The notes under the pieces were generated by a model. That model was not told the origin of the DNA. It did not search any database and saw only the letters and a list, made by a program, of their open reading frames with translations. Position numbers and translations under genes: made by a program. This document shows, piece by piece, positions 8,567 to 16,272 of a stretch of 40,249 nucleotides of DNA (position 1 is the first letter of the stretch; each line of letters opens with the position of its first letter). The stretch comes from Fen-999 sp044220545 (GTDB taxonomy: Bacteria; Pseudomonadota; Gammaproteobacteria; Burkholderiales; Rhodocyclaceae): positions 1 through 40,249 of the forward strand of contig JBGAQX010000055.1 in the NCBI GenBank assembly GCA_044220545.1, given 5' to 3'.

Positions 8567-8865
8567 AACTGATCTGGCATCCGCTGGCGATGGCGGATCG
8601 CGACAAGCCCTTGGCGGCGCTCGCGCTTGACGAGGATTTCGAAGCCCGCGCCGACCGTATCGAAGCCAACCCCCACCTCTATCGCCCCGGCCGAGTGCCC
8701 GACACCCGCGAGGCGGTGGTGCATCCCAACTACTTCATGGTGTATCGCATCGAGATGCGAGACGATCCCCCTTCTCCGAGTGCTGCATGCCGCGCAACGC
8801 TGGCCATCGGCCGAATAGCGTTCACCGCTCGCCAGGAACGCAAACGCCTGCCGGTAGTGTTCTGA
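8563..8865 (+). pseudogene. ParE/RelE-family toxin, frameshifted and internally shortened
   Basis: The start (MKLIWHPLAMADRD, from a GTG) and middle (RADRIEANPHLYRPGRVPDTREAVVHPNYFMVYRIE) are typical of ParE-like ribosome-independent or gyrase-directed toxins. Two lesions are visible. First, about 10 residues of the first helix region seem missing after ADRD, where family members carry an AI.DYI.-type stretch before PAAALALDE. Second, after MRDD the frame changes: the expected C-terminal LLRVLHAAQRWP is encoded in the next frame and ends at 8818, while the open frame continues as unrelated residues to 8865. Removing one C from the CCCCC run near 8767-8771 restores the family ending. It is therefore a decayed toxin or a sequencing indel. 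Confidence 0.75.
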
Positions 8866-8873
8866 AGTTACGT

Positions 8874-9128
8874 CTAACCGATCGCGTCAATGCCGCATAG
8901 CGCCTCCATCGCCAGCGACACGTCCCGACTGCGGACAACGGCGGGCTCGGTCGGATTGATGCGGATCAGCGGCACGTCCAGTGCCTCGCCGAAACACCGG
9001 ACAGTCGGGATATTCGTCCCGGCGCCGAATTCGATCACCACCGGCCGCGACACACCGGCGAGCCAGATGCTGGCCATGCAAAGCTGGGTGCATTGCAGAT
9101 GATGGATGCTGCCGTGGCACTCGCACAC
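8874..9128 (-). pseudogene. C-terminal remnant of a Sir2-family NAD-dependent deacetylase
   Basis: The readable part contains RPVVIEFGAGTNIPTVRCFGE followed by PLIRINPTEP, which is the distal NAD-binding block of sirtuins (the GAGT motif and the INP motif). Before it, CHGSIHHLQCTQLC resembles the sirtuin H-G catalytic histidine and first zinc-binding cysteines. The two parts are joined directly through MASIWLAGV, so roughly the middle third of a sirtuin (second cysteine pair and cofactor loop) is absent. The catalytic N-terminal NAD-binding half is missing altogether. No plausible start is present. It lies at the edge of the tRNA-Pro accretion region and ends a few bases from the broken toxin gene. 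Probably a non-functional deletion remnant. Confidence 0.7.
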
Positions 9129-9166
9129 TCGGTTTTCAGGAAGCTCAGGTAGTCGCCTATCCCGCC

Positions 9167-9190
9167 GTATGGGGCAATGTATGGGGCAAT
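9167..9190. repeat. Perfect 12-bp tandem repeat, outer pair (GTATGGGGCAAT x2)
   Basis: Two adjacent, identical 12-base units. They lie 67 bases left of the tRNA-Pro fragment at 9258. The pair at 17142-17165 lies 66 bases left of the intact tRNA-Pro, so the layout pair - hairpin - tRNA 3' end is the same. The sequence differs from that pair, suggesting arm-type binding sites of a different integrase and hence the right end of an older element. The function is inferred from position and architecture. Confidence 0.7.
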
Positions 9191-9213
9191 TATTGAATAA
9201 TCGAGACAGAAAG

Positions 9214-9247
9214 AAAAAAGGGCTTCCGGCGATGAACCGGAAACCCT
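9214..9247 (-). terminator. Rho-independent terminator downstream of the tRNA-Pro fragment
   Basis: On the - strand an 11-base stem (9247-9237 with 9229-9219, one G-U pair) with a 7-base loop is followed by a T-rich run. It sits where a tRNA-Pro terminator should be relative to the duplicated tRNA 3' end, so it is either the original chromosomal terminator displaced by integration or that of an earlier element. Confidence 0.75.
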
Positions 9248-9257
9248 TTTGTAGTCT

Positions 9258-9302
9258 TGGTCGGGGCGGCGGGATTCGAACTCGCTACCCCTTGCACCCC
9301 AT
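9258..9302 (-). repeat. Left attachment site: duplicated 3' part of tRNA-Pro
   Basis: These 45 bases match 17232-17276 of the intact tRNA-Pro gene with a single mismatch (T at 9286 against G at 17260). They correspond to the tRNA from the anticodon loop to the 3' CCA. Identity stops abruptly after 9302. A one-sided tRNA 3' duplication in the same orientation, with an integrase gene just inside, is the classic attL/attR signature of tyrosine-recombinase integration into a tRNA gene. Confidence 0.9.
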
Positions 9303-9433
9303 ATAGGTAATTGCACTTCCAGCAGCATCTCGCCCGATCCTCTATTTCACTCTATTTTATTGTTTTACCAGTCTATTTGTTTGACTTGCCCATCCAACGC
9401 CGTCCGCTATAATCCAACGAAAGCCGCGCAAAC

Positions 9434-9457
9434 TGTTGGGCACTTTGTTGGGCACTT
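9434..9457. repeat. Perfect 12-bp tandem repeat, left inner pair (TGTTGGGCACTT x2)
   Basis: Two adjacent, identical 12-base units lying 17 bases upstream of the integrase ATG and 131 bases inside the left attachment site. The same pair recurs exactly at 17142-17165 near the right end. They are probable arm-type sites for the N-terminal arm-binding domain of the integrase; the location may also let the integrase repress its own promoter. This is inference from position and duplication. Confidence 0.75.
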
Positions 9458-9474
9458 TTTTCTAAGGTGGCGAA

Positions 9475-10821
9475 ATGGCAAAGCTGACGGTCAAGAAGCT
9501 GGAGAGCCTTACCCCGGCCGACATCGGGGCGCGGTTGCCCGATGAACACTCGCTCTATGGGGTGGTCAAGGCGAAGGGCGACGGGGTCTGCGTCATGTTC
9601 CGCTGGCGCTATCGTTTTGGCGGCAAGCTGCGCGACTATACCTGCGGCACCTGGCCCAGCAAGTCGCTCAAGGAAATCCGAGAGGCCCACGAATCCGCCC
9701 GGCAACTCGTCGCGCAAGGCAAAGACCCGAACGAGGACAAGCGGATCGTCCGCCTCGACGGGAAAGCGGCGCAGGCCGAAGCTCTCGCCCAGGCCAAGGC
9801 ACGCATCGAGCAAGCCGAAGCACTGAGCGCACGAATCACGGTGGCCGAACTGTTCGAGCGCTGGGCAACCGTCGAACTCATCCGCCGCAAGGATGGCGGC
9901 AAGGAAATCCGCCGCATGTTCGCGAAGGATGTGCTGCCAATCATCGGCGATCTGGCCGTCGAAGACATCCGCAAGGGTCATGTCACCGCCGTCACCGATG
10001 CCCTGCTCGCGCGCGGCGTCACACGCATGGCGAAGATGATCTTCTCGCTGATCCGCCAGATGTTCCGTTTCGCCGTCGATCGCGACATCATCGAGGCCGA
10101 CCCGACGGCGGCCATCCGCAAAGCCAAGATCGGCGGCAAGGACGTTGAACGCGACCGGGTGTTGAGCGAAGACGAGATTCGCACCCTGTACCGGCAAACG
10201 CCTTCGGCCGGCCTTCTCCACACCACCGAAGCCGCGATCTGGCTGGCGCTGGCCACCGGCTGCCGCATCGGCGAACTGCTGCGCGCCGAGTGGCGGCATG
10301 TTCGCCCCGAAGCCGGCGAATGGTTCATCCCGGCCGACAACAGCAAGAACGGCCGCCCCCACACCATCTACCTTTCCGACTTCGCCGCCCGTCACTTCCA
10401 GGCATTGCAGGCGATCAACGGCGCCAGCAAATGGTGCTTCCCCAATCGCGACGACAGCGACAACGTCTGCGTCAAGACCGTGACCAAGCAGCTCGGCGAC
10501 CGTCAGCGCGGCGAAGCCAGCCCCATGTCGCGCCGCTCGCCACACACCAACGCCCTGACGCTATCGGGCGGGCGATGGACGCCCCACGACCTGCGCCGCA
10601 CGGCCGCCACCCTCATGACCGCCTTGGGGGTGCTGCCGGAAGTCGCTGAAAAATGCCTGAACCACACGGAAGAAAGCCGCGTCAAGCGCACCTACCAGCG
10701 GCACAGTTACGAAGCCGAGAAGCGGGAAGCCTGGCGGTTACTCGGCGAACGGCTGGAACTGCTGACGCGCGACGACGCCAACGTCGTCACCTTGATGTCG
10801 CGGAGCAAAGCGACCGCATAG
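9475..10821 (+). CDS. Tyrosine-type integrase (P4-like, DUF4102 arm-binding domain)
   Basis: A 448-residue site-specific recombinase. The N-terminal ~90 residues form the DUF4102-type arm-DNA-binding domain (FRWRYRFGGKLRDYTCGTWPSKSLKEIREAH). A SAM-like core-binding domain spans about 115-210. The catalytic domain keeps the first arginine in TGCRIGELL near 261, the HDLRRTAATL box near 370, LNH near 396 and the nucleophile-bearing TYQRHSY near 407-412. AAGGTGG precedes the ATG. Location directly inside the tRNA-Pro repeat indicates that it catalysed this insertion. The gene looks intact, so the element may still be excisable if a directionality factor is supplied. Confidence 0.94.
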   Translation: MAKLTVKKLESLTPADIGARLPDEHSLYGVVKAKGDGVCVMFRWRYRFGGKLRDYTCGTWPSKSLKEIREAHESARQLVAQGKDPNEDKRIVRLDGKAAQAEALAQAKARIEQAEALSARITVAELFERWATVELIRRKDGGKEIRRMFAKDVLPIIGDLAVEDIRKGHVTAVTDALLARGVTRMAKMIFSLIRQMFRFAVDRDIIEADPTAAIRKAKIGGKDVERDRVLSEDEIRTLYRQTPSAGLLHTTEAAIWLALATGCRIGELLRAEWRHVRPEAGEWFIPADNSKNGRPHTIYLSDFAARHFQALQAINGASKWCFPNRDDSDNVCVKTVTKQLGDRQRGEASPMSRRSPHTNALTLSGGRWTPHDLRRTAATLMTALGVLPEVAEKCLNHTEESRVKRTYQRHSYEAEKREAWRLLGERLELLTRDDANVVTLMSRSKATA

Positions 10822-10869
10822 CGCATCCCATCGCCGTACCGCCACGGCTGACTTTTCGAGCCGGCCGCT

Positions 10870-11814
10870 TCAGGCGCCGCTGCGACCTTGATAGGCCCGC
10901 ACGATCAAGGGTTTCGCCGTCTCCAGATCAGCCTGACCGATCAGCGACAACTCAAGGTCTCCAGTGCCCCAATGCCCTTGTTGGCTGACATCGCGGCCGA
11001 TGGTCGGCAGCGGTCCGACCTCTTCGGGGTTAAGGTGCAAATACAGGAGCAGCCGGTTCTTCTGCGCTACCAGCGTGGCAAAGTTCTTCAAACGCTTGAA
11101 GGCAAGATAGAGCCGCAGTTCCTTGCGCTGCACATCGTCGCCGAGCGACCCGACATAGTCTTCCAACGACGCCAGCAGTTCCGTCAAATGCGGAGGCAAC
11201 AGGGGCAACCACTCGGCGAAAGAGCGATCGCGCGGCACCGACCTGGCCGGAACGTCCTCTGTCGCCGTTCCCTTTGCCGCCTTCTGAGGAACAGGCTTAC
11301 CGTTGCCGCCACTCGTGGCATTGGCAAGTTCGAGCAGCAACAACTCCTCGCCAAAGCGGCGGTAACGAATCAGCTCGATATTGCGGTTGATCTGCTGAAC
11401 CGCGTGTCCATCGTACTTGGTGAAATCCGCCGCGACACAAACCAGACGTGGCGCGCTCCAGTCGATGATGTCCGCCGCCGCTTTGCCCAGCTTGTCCATC
11501 ACCAGTAGCTTGAACTCGGCCTGATGATCCATCAGCCAATCGAGATAGAACAAGCCCTGATTGATGACGTTCTCGCCGACCGAGCGCTTGTATTCCAGGA
11601 TCACCGGGCAGTTGTTTTCATCCAGCCCCAGCGAGTCGATGCGCCCAGCGTGGGTCTTTCCGGTGGAATACTCGGTGGCCAGGAAGCGGATACCGAGCAA
11701 AGGCTCCAGGTTGGCCTCGATCAGATTTTGCAGCGGCTTTTCCAAATCGGAGGCATCGCCTTGCAGCTCGGCGGCAATGCCGTTCGTGAGTTGGAAGAGT
11801 TTGATGTCACTCAT
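10870..11814 (-). CDS. DUF5655 protein with PD-(D/E)XK nuclease-like N-terminus
   Basis: A 314-residue soluble protein. The N-terminal half has a restriction-endonuclease-like pattern: GRIDSLGLDENNCPVILEYKRS supplies the D...ExK core near residues 58-77, as in NucS-related and viral-recombinase-type nucleases. A short linker rich in K, P and T follows. The last ~100 residues (YVGSLGDDVQRKELRLYLAFKRLKNFATL..KNRLLLYL) match the DUF5655 domain often annotated as a predicted transport protein. Its ATG overlaps the end of the hsdR remnant (8 bases shared), so it was probably the last gene of a type I restriction-type operon. A role in DNA processing or defence is inferred from the fold and neighbour, not established. 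Confidence 0.78.
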   Translation of the reverse strand: MSDIKLFQLTNGIAAELQGDASDLEKPLQNLIEANLEPLLGIRFLATEYSTGKTHAGRIDSLGLDENNCPVILEYKRSVGENVINQGLFYLDWLMDHQAEFKLLVMDKLGKAAADIIDWSAPRLVCVAADFTKYDGHAVQQINRNIELIRYRRFGEELLLLELANATSGGNGKPVPQKAAKGTATEDVPARSVPRDRSFAEWLPLLPPHLTELLASLEDYVGSLGDDVQRKELRLYLAFKRLKNFATLVAQKNRLLLYLHLNPEEVGPLPTIGRDVSQQGHWGTGDLELSLIGQADLETAKPLIVRAYQGRSGA

Positions 11815-12157
11815 TGATACCCCCTGCCGCCTTGATCTGTTGATAAACCGCCCGCATCAAATGCCCGGCGGCGATACTTCTGAAGGCTTCATCGTTCATC
11901 AGCCGCACGAAAATTTCCTCGTTGCCGTCCATCCGTTCAATGAACAGGTTCTCAAGCTGCTTGTTGAACACGGGTTCGAAGTTCTCGATTGAATTCGCCA
12001 TCACCGCCTGCCGCAACTGTTCATTCGCGACGGCAGTCTCCCGTACCTGATCAAAGAACAATTGATCGGCTGGCGTAAATTCGGTGCCGAACCGTTCATT
12101 GAGCTTATCTACCAGGGTGGATATCGGCGGCGGAAGGCGCAGTTCGCGGCGCTGCAT
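11807..12157 (-). pseudogene. hsdR: C-terminal fragment of type I restriction subunit HsdR
   Basis: About 110 residues that match only the extreme C-terminal helical part of type I restriction R subunits: LNERFGTEFTPADQLFFDQVRE, NFEPVFNKQLENLFIERMDGNEEIF and a final LMRAVYQQIKA. The nuclease, the two helicase domains and the rest (some 900 residues) are absent, and no hsdM or hsdS is nearby. Homology fades near 12.12 kb, where the sequence turns into the sense strand of a primase gene running the other way. The ATG at 12157 is therefore unlikely to be native. The stop codon overlaps the start of the DUF5655 gene. A rearrangement remnant; any product would be inactive. Confidence 0.82.
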
Positions 12158-14437
12158 GCGGTGATGCTCGACGATGTGGGCAGTAACGAGGGCGGCAAGG
12201 TGCCCATCGAACGCCTGACGCTGCCGCCGACCTGGCTGCTGGAAACTTCACCCGGCAACCATCAGGCCGGCTACCTGCTGGCCGAGCCGCTGACCGATGG
12301 GCTGGCGGCCGACCGGCTCATGAACGCCATCGTCGCGGCGGGCCTCTGCGACCCCGGCGCCAATGGCCCACGCGCCCGGCTGGCGCGGCTGCCGGTGGCG
12401 GTGAATGGCAAGCACGCGCCGCCTTTCGCCTGCCGCATGGTGGAGTGGGCGCCGCAGCGGCGCTACTCGGTCGAGGAACTGACGGCCGGCCTGCAACTGG
12501 ACGCGGCACCCGCCGGACGGGCGAAGCGCCCTGCCGCGCGCGGACAGCAGGCGCGGCCCGACGACGGCGATCCGGTCTGGATTCCCCGCCCCGAGGAAAA
12601 CGCCGTGCTCGCGGCGCTGCGCGAACGCGGCCTCTACAAGGCGCCGCTGGGCGACGGCCGGCACGACATCACCTGCCCCTGGGTGCATGAGCATACCGGC
12701 GGCGTCGATGGCGGCACGGCCTATTTCGAGCCCGACGACAACTGGCCCATCGGCGGCTTCAAATGCCTGCACGGCCACTGCGCCGGGCGTCAGGTGCGCG
12801 ATCTGCTGGGGGTGCTGGGCATCGAGTTCAATGCGGCGCGCATGAAGCCGACCATTCGCATCGTGGCCGGCGAAATCCATCGCGTCGTCGATGCCGCCGA
12901 GCGCGAGCTGGCGCAGTCGCGCCGGCACTACCAGCGTGGCGGCCTGATAGTCACCGTCGTCACCGACCCCGGAACGCGCGAGACGCGCATCCAGGACGTG
13001 AGCCAGCCCGCGCTCGTGCGAGCGCTCGCGGGCGCGGCGCTGTGGCAACGCTACGACGCCCGCGCACAGGATTGGGCACGCACCGACCCGCCTTCGCGCC
13101 ATGCCGGCGTGCTGTTCGATTCGACCAGCTATCCGCATCTGCCGGTGCTGAGCGGCCTTGCCCGACAGCCCTATCTGCGGCCCGACGGCAGCCTGATGAC
13201 GGCGGCAGGCTACGACACCGCCACCGGCATGTTCGGCGTCTTCAACGCTCGCGAGTTCTCGATTCCCGAGGTGCCCAGCCGCGCCGAGGCCGAGGCCGCA
13301 CTGGCGCTGATCGACGTGCTGCTGGCCGAATTCAGCTTCGCCGGGGAAGCGGATCGCGCGGCGGCCCTGGCGGCGATGCTGACAGCGGCGGTGCGCCCGA
13401 GTCTGCCTGTCGCGCCCATGTTCCACGCACGCGCCCACATGGTCGGCTCGGGCAAGTCCTACCTCTGCGAGCTGATTACGGCGTTTGCCACGCCCCAGCG
13501 CGGCACGCCGACGACGTTTCCCGCCGACGACGAGGAGTGCCGCAAGCTGCTGCTCGCCGAGCTACTGCGCGCCCCCGCTGTGATCGAGTTCGACAACCTG
13601 ACGGGCGATCTCGTCGCGCACAAGAGCCTGTGCACGGCGCTCACGTCCGAATTCATGAGCGGGCGCATTCTCGGCGTTTCCAAGACGGCGACGGTGGGCA
13701 CGCGCGCCCTGTTCCTCTCCAGCGGCAACAACGTCGGCCCGGTGCAGGACATGACGCGGCGCTGCATCACGATACGGCTGTCGCCCCAGGTCGAAGTGCC
13801 GGCGGCGCGCAGTTTTCAGCGGCCCGACCTCGTGCGCGACGTGCTGCGCGAACGCGGGCGCTACGTCTCGGCGGCGCTGACGCTGATTCGTGCATGGATC
13901 GTCGCCGGCCGGCCGAAGACTGAATGCCGGTCGCTGGCTAGCTACGGCGACTGGTCGGACCTCTGCCGTCAGCCGCTCATGTGGCTGGGCTGCGCCGACC
14001 CGACGGCCTCGGTGTTCGAGGCGATGACCGAAGACCCTGACCGCGAAACCCTCGCCCGGCTGCTTAATGCCTGGCATGCCACCTTCGGCAAGACGCCGGC
14101 CATGGTGCGCGAGGCCGTCAAGCAGGCGTCCACGTATCACGAGCAGGACAGCGAGTTGCGCGAAGTGCTGCGCGACATCGCCGACGAGCGCGGCGAGATC
14201 AACCGCCGCAAGCTCGGCTGGTGGATTCGCCGCCATGCCGGCCGCATCGTCGATGGCCTGCGCATCGTGCGCGCGAGCGGCAGCGGCAACGGTTCGGCCG
14301 AGCGCGCGTCGAGGTGGTGGATGCGGTTTCGCCGGTTTCGTCGGTTTCCGGGAGCGCGAGCGGAGAAAGTGGCAGCTTCACGGCGGCCTATTTGCGGGCC
14401 AGTCGCGGCGAGTAATCGGTGCGAACTTGCCAAATGA
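12062..14437 (+). CDS. Element primase-helicase, N-terminally truncated and possibly frameshifted at the 3' end
   Basis: Homology to integrative-element replication proteins seems to start only near 12121 (RRRKAQFAALHAVMLDDVG); the first ~20 codons of the open frame are antisense to the hsdR fragment. The first part is a RepB-type primase domain (LDDVG, ETSPGNHQAGYLL, RLARLPVAVNGKH). A cysteine/histidine stretch (CPWVHEH, CLHGHC) follows, then a P-loop helicase module with Walker A MVGSGKSYL near residue 460 and a Walker B-like VIEFDN near 503. The likely natural ending, VEVVDAVSPVSSVSG to LRASRGE with stop at 14415, lies in another frame from about 14305. An internal start such as ATG 12164 is possible. 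It would prime and unwind element DNA if functional, which is doubtful. Confidence 0.75.
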   Translation: MIGWRKFGAEPFIELIYQGGYRRRKAQFAALHAVMLDDVGSNEGGKVPIERLTLPPTWLLETSPGNHQAGYLLAEPLTDGLAADRLMNAIVAAGLCDPGANGPRARLARLPVAVNGKHAPPFACRMVEWAPQRRYSVEELTAGLQLDAAPAGRAKRPAARGQQARPDDGDPVWIPRPEENAVLAALRERGLYKAPLGDGRHDITCPWVHEHTGGVDGGTAYFEPDDNWPIGGFKCLHGHCAGRQVRDLLGVLGIEFNAARMKPTIRIVAGEIHRVVDAAERELAQSRRHYQRGGLIVTVVTDPGTRETRIQDVSQPALVRALAGAALWQRYDARAQDWARTDPPSRHAGVLFDSTSYPHLPVLSGLARQPYLRPDGSLMTAAGYDTATGMFGVFNAREFSIPEVPSRAEAEAALALIDVLLAEFSFAGEADRAAALAAMLTAAVRPSLPVAPMFHARAHMVGSGKSYLCELITAFATPQRGTPTTFPADDEECRKLLLAELLRAPAVIEFDNLTGDLVAHKSLCTALTSEFMSGRILGVSKTATVGTRALFLSSGNNVGPVQDMTRRCITIRLSPQVEVPAARSFQRPDLVRDVLRERGRYVSAALTLIRAWIVAGRPKTECRSLASYGDWSDLCRQPLMWLGCADPTASVFEAMTEDPDRETLARLLNAWHATFGKTPAMVREAVKQASTYHEQDSELREVLRDIADERGEINRRKLGWWIRRHAGRIVDGLRIVRASGSGNGSAERASRWWMRFRRFRRFPGARAEKVAASRRPICGPVAASNRCELAK

Positions 14438-14465
14438 TTTCGGCAAATAAATCGGAGGTGTTGCA

Positions 14466-15110
14466 ATGGGCGGATGGGGTAGCGGTGGCTGGCAAAGCGG
14501 CAAGAACACGACCAACAACATGCGGTCGCTCGATGTGCGGCGCTTGCAACGGGACGGTCTGCTGACGGCAGGACGCTGGTTCATGTGGAGGTGGTCGATT
14601 GATGGCGAGGAAGTCGCCTCGATCCAGATCCGCGTCGGCGAGGACCGCGTCACGCTCAACTATCGAGCGCGTAGCCATGGCGAAGAATGGCAGCCGCTCG
14701 AATATCCAGTCTATCTCGAATGGACGCCATGCCACTTGGGCGGCCGGCGTGCATGGTTTCGCTGCCCGGCGCGCGGTTGCGGCCGGCGTGTGGCAGTCCT
14801 CTACGGCGGCACCATCTTCGCCTGCCGGCATTGCCATCAGCTCGCTTATGCCAGCCAGCGCGAAACGCCGGATGATCGCGCCATGCGGCGGGCCGGCAAG
14901 ATCAGGCAGCGGCTGGGCTGGGAGCCCGGCATCGCCAACCCCGAAGGCGACAAGCCGAAGGGGATGCACTGGCGCACCTTCGACAAACTGGCTGCGCAGC
15001 ACGACGCTTTCGCGCATGCGTCGTGGATGGGCATGGCGGCGCGGCTGGGCATCATGGAAGCTCGGCTATCCAGGCATGGGCTGGGGCTCGACGACCTCGG
15101 AGTCAAGTAA
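14466..15110 (+). CDS. Conserved zinc-ribbon protein of mobile elements, function unknown
   Basis: A 214-residue protein of a family seen on proteobacterial integrative elements. It starts with a glycine/tryptophan-rich MGGWGSGGWQSG, then DVRRLQRDGLLTAGRWF. In the middle a zinc-ribbon pattern is plain: FRCPARGCGRR, then FACRHCHQLAY (C-x4-C ... C-x2-C with nearby histidines). The C-terminal 70 residues are basic and helical. GGAGG precedes the ATG, 28 bases after the primase frame closes, so the two were probably co-transcribed. The 3' end overlaps the convergent DUF3800 gene by eight bases. The ribbon suggests nucleic-acid binding; no specific role is known to me. Confidence 0.7.
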   Translation: MGGWGSGGWQSGKNTTNNMRSLDVRRLQRDGLLTAGRWFMWRWSIDGEEVASIQIRVGEDRVTLNYRARSHGEEWQPLEYPVYLEWTPCHLGGRRAWFRCPARGCGRRVAVLYGGTIFACRHCHQLAYASQRETPDDRAMRRAGKIRQRLGWEPGIANPEGDKPKGMHWRTFDKLAAQHDAFAHASWMGMAARLGIMEARLSRHGLGLDDLGVK

Positions 15111-16272
15111 CTCCGCCGATGCCGCTTTCGTTCAACGTCTCGTAGCGCGCCATTTCGTCGAGCCGTCGCTTTTCCCATCGGGCGACGAGCTCCGCACCTT
15201 TTCTTGCCGACTCCTCGGACATCTCGGCCGGATTGATCTGAGTCCATGCCTCAGAAGTCCATTGCTCTATGCGCCTCAACGATAGCTCATAGACACGAGT
15301 GCGGCGCCCCAGCTGCCGGAACAATTGGACGCTGGCGAAACCGGGAGCCTTTCCCATGTCCAACTGGCGAGAAACCCAGAGCAAGACATCTGCCAATTGA
15401 ATTCCAGGACTGTCCTTGCTTGCGCACACCAGCAATTTGCTTTCGGGCACCAGGCGCAGTTCGTAGGGCTCCAACCCCAAAGGGACGGCTACCTTGCCCG
15501 GCGCTGCCTCGCGGAATATCTCGTGCATGAACTTCTGGGTGGCGTTGAACTGGCTTTGCTGGTCGACCTTGATGGTCTTTACCTTGCGCCCCCATTGTTT
15601 GGACTTTGTATGGATTGCCCGAAGCAAGTCCGGGAAGGCCACTGCATTCGGCATATGTCCTTTTACATGCGCCCTTGAGGTCGAATGGTATTGAAGGACT
15701 TCGGGGTGCTTGATCGCCCAGTCAAGCCCATCCGACAACACTTGCCGTCCGCGTGCATCTGGCACTCGCGGCACCCTGGAGCGTATCTCCCTCAGCACGT
15801 CCACCAGCCTGATTTGAGAACGACCTTCGTCGCGATCAAGGAGGCTCTCCCAGAACTGGCGGAGCACATCTTCGTCGAGCAAATAGGCCAGTTTCAGGAG
15901 AAGGATGTTCCGCAGCGCCACCATGTTGTATGCCTGCCAAGGCACAGCAACATTCTCGGCGCTGTCGAAAATGGTATCGAACAACTTGGTGACAGCCAGA
16001 TCAGCCTTTACGATTTTGCTCAGATCAAAACGGCAGTCCGAGGCGATCAGTATTTCCTGGAGTTCCGGAAGAATGGCCTCGACCTTCTCTGCGCCAAGTT
16101 CATTGGCGTGAATTGCCGTGGCCCCGACTGATTCGGCTATACGCCGAATTCGACCCCCATAAACCACATCGACATCGACCTTAGAACTTAGGACGCCGTA
16201 ATAGAAATTGGGCTGGGCTGGGTCGAACAAGTTGGGGCCGGTATGCCCTGCCTCATCGATATACGCGAACAT
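15103..16272 (-). CDS. DUF3800 domain protein
   Basis: A 389-residue protein beginning MFAYIDEAGHTG, the DUF3800 hallmark, with further family motifs IHANEL near residue 55 and SPGIQLADVLLW near 305. The spaced acidic residues (D6/E7, E58, D311) are compatible with an RNase H-like metal-dependent active site, which has been proposed for the family; no activity is demonstrated. A very strong AGGAGGAG lies just before the ATG. It is the last gene before the non-coding right end of the element and is transcribed towards the element interior. DUF3800 genes are frequent cargo of integrative elements near restriction genes, so a defence-related role is an inference. Its codon use looks less GC-biased than its neighbours, compatible with separate acquisition. 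Confidence 0.85.
   Translation of the reverse strand: MFAYIDEAGHTGPNLFDPAQPNFYYGVLSSKVDVDVVYGGRIRRIAESVGATAIHANELGAEKVEAILPELQEILIASDCRFDLSKIVKADLAVTKLFDTIFDSAENVAVPWQAYNMVALRNILLLKLAYLLDEDVLRQFWESLLDRDEGRSQIRLVDVLREIRSRVPRVPDARGRQVLSDGLDWAIKHPEVLQYHSTSRAHVKGHMPNAVAFPDLLRAIHTKSKQWGRKVKTIKVDQQSQFNATQKFMHEIFREAAPGKVAVPLGLEPYELRLVPESKLLVCASKDSPGIQLADVLLWVSRQLDMGKAPGFASVQLFRQLGRRTRVYELSLRRIEQWTSEAWTQINPAEMSEESARKGAELVARWEKRRLDEMARYETLNESGIGGVT

Noticed and set aside
9167..9457. Tandem repeats considered as a minimal CRISPR array
   Set aside because: Units are 12 bases, directly adjacent without spacers, only two copies each, and no cas genes are present.
12248..13438. A 396-codon - strand frame inside the primase-helicase
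   Set aside because: Low-complexity antisense frame; the + frame has Walker motifs and primase-type blocks.
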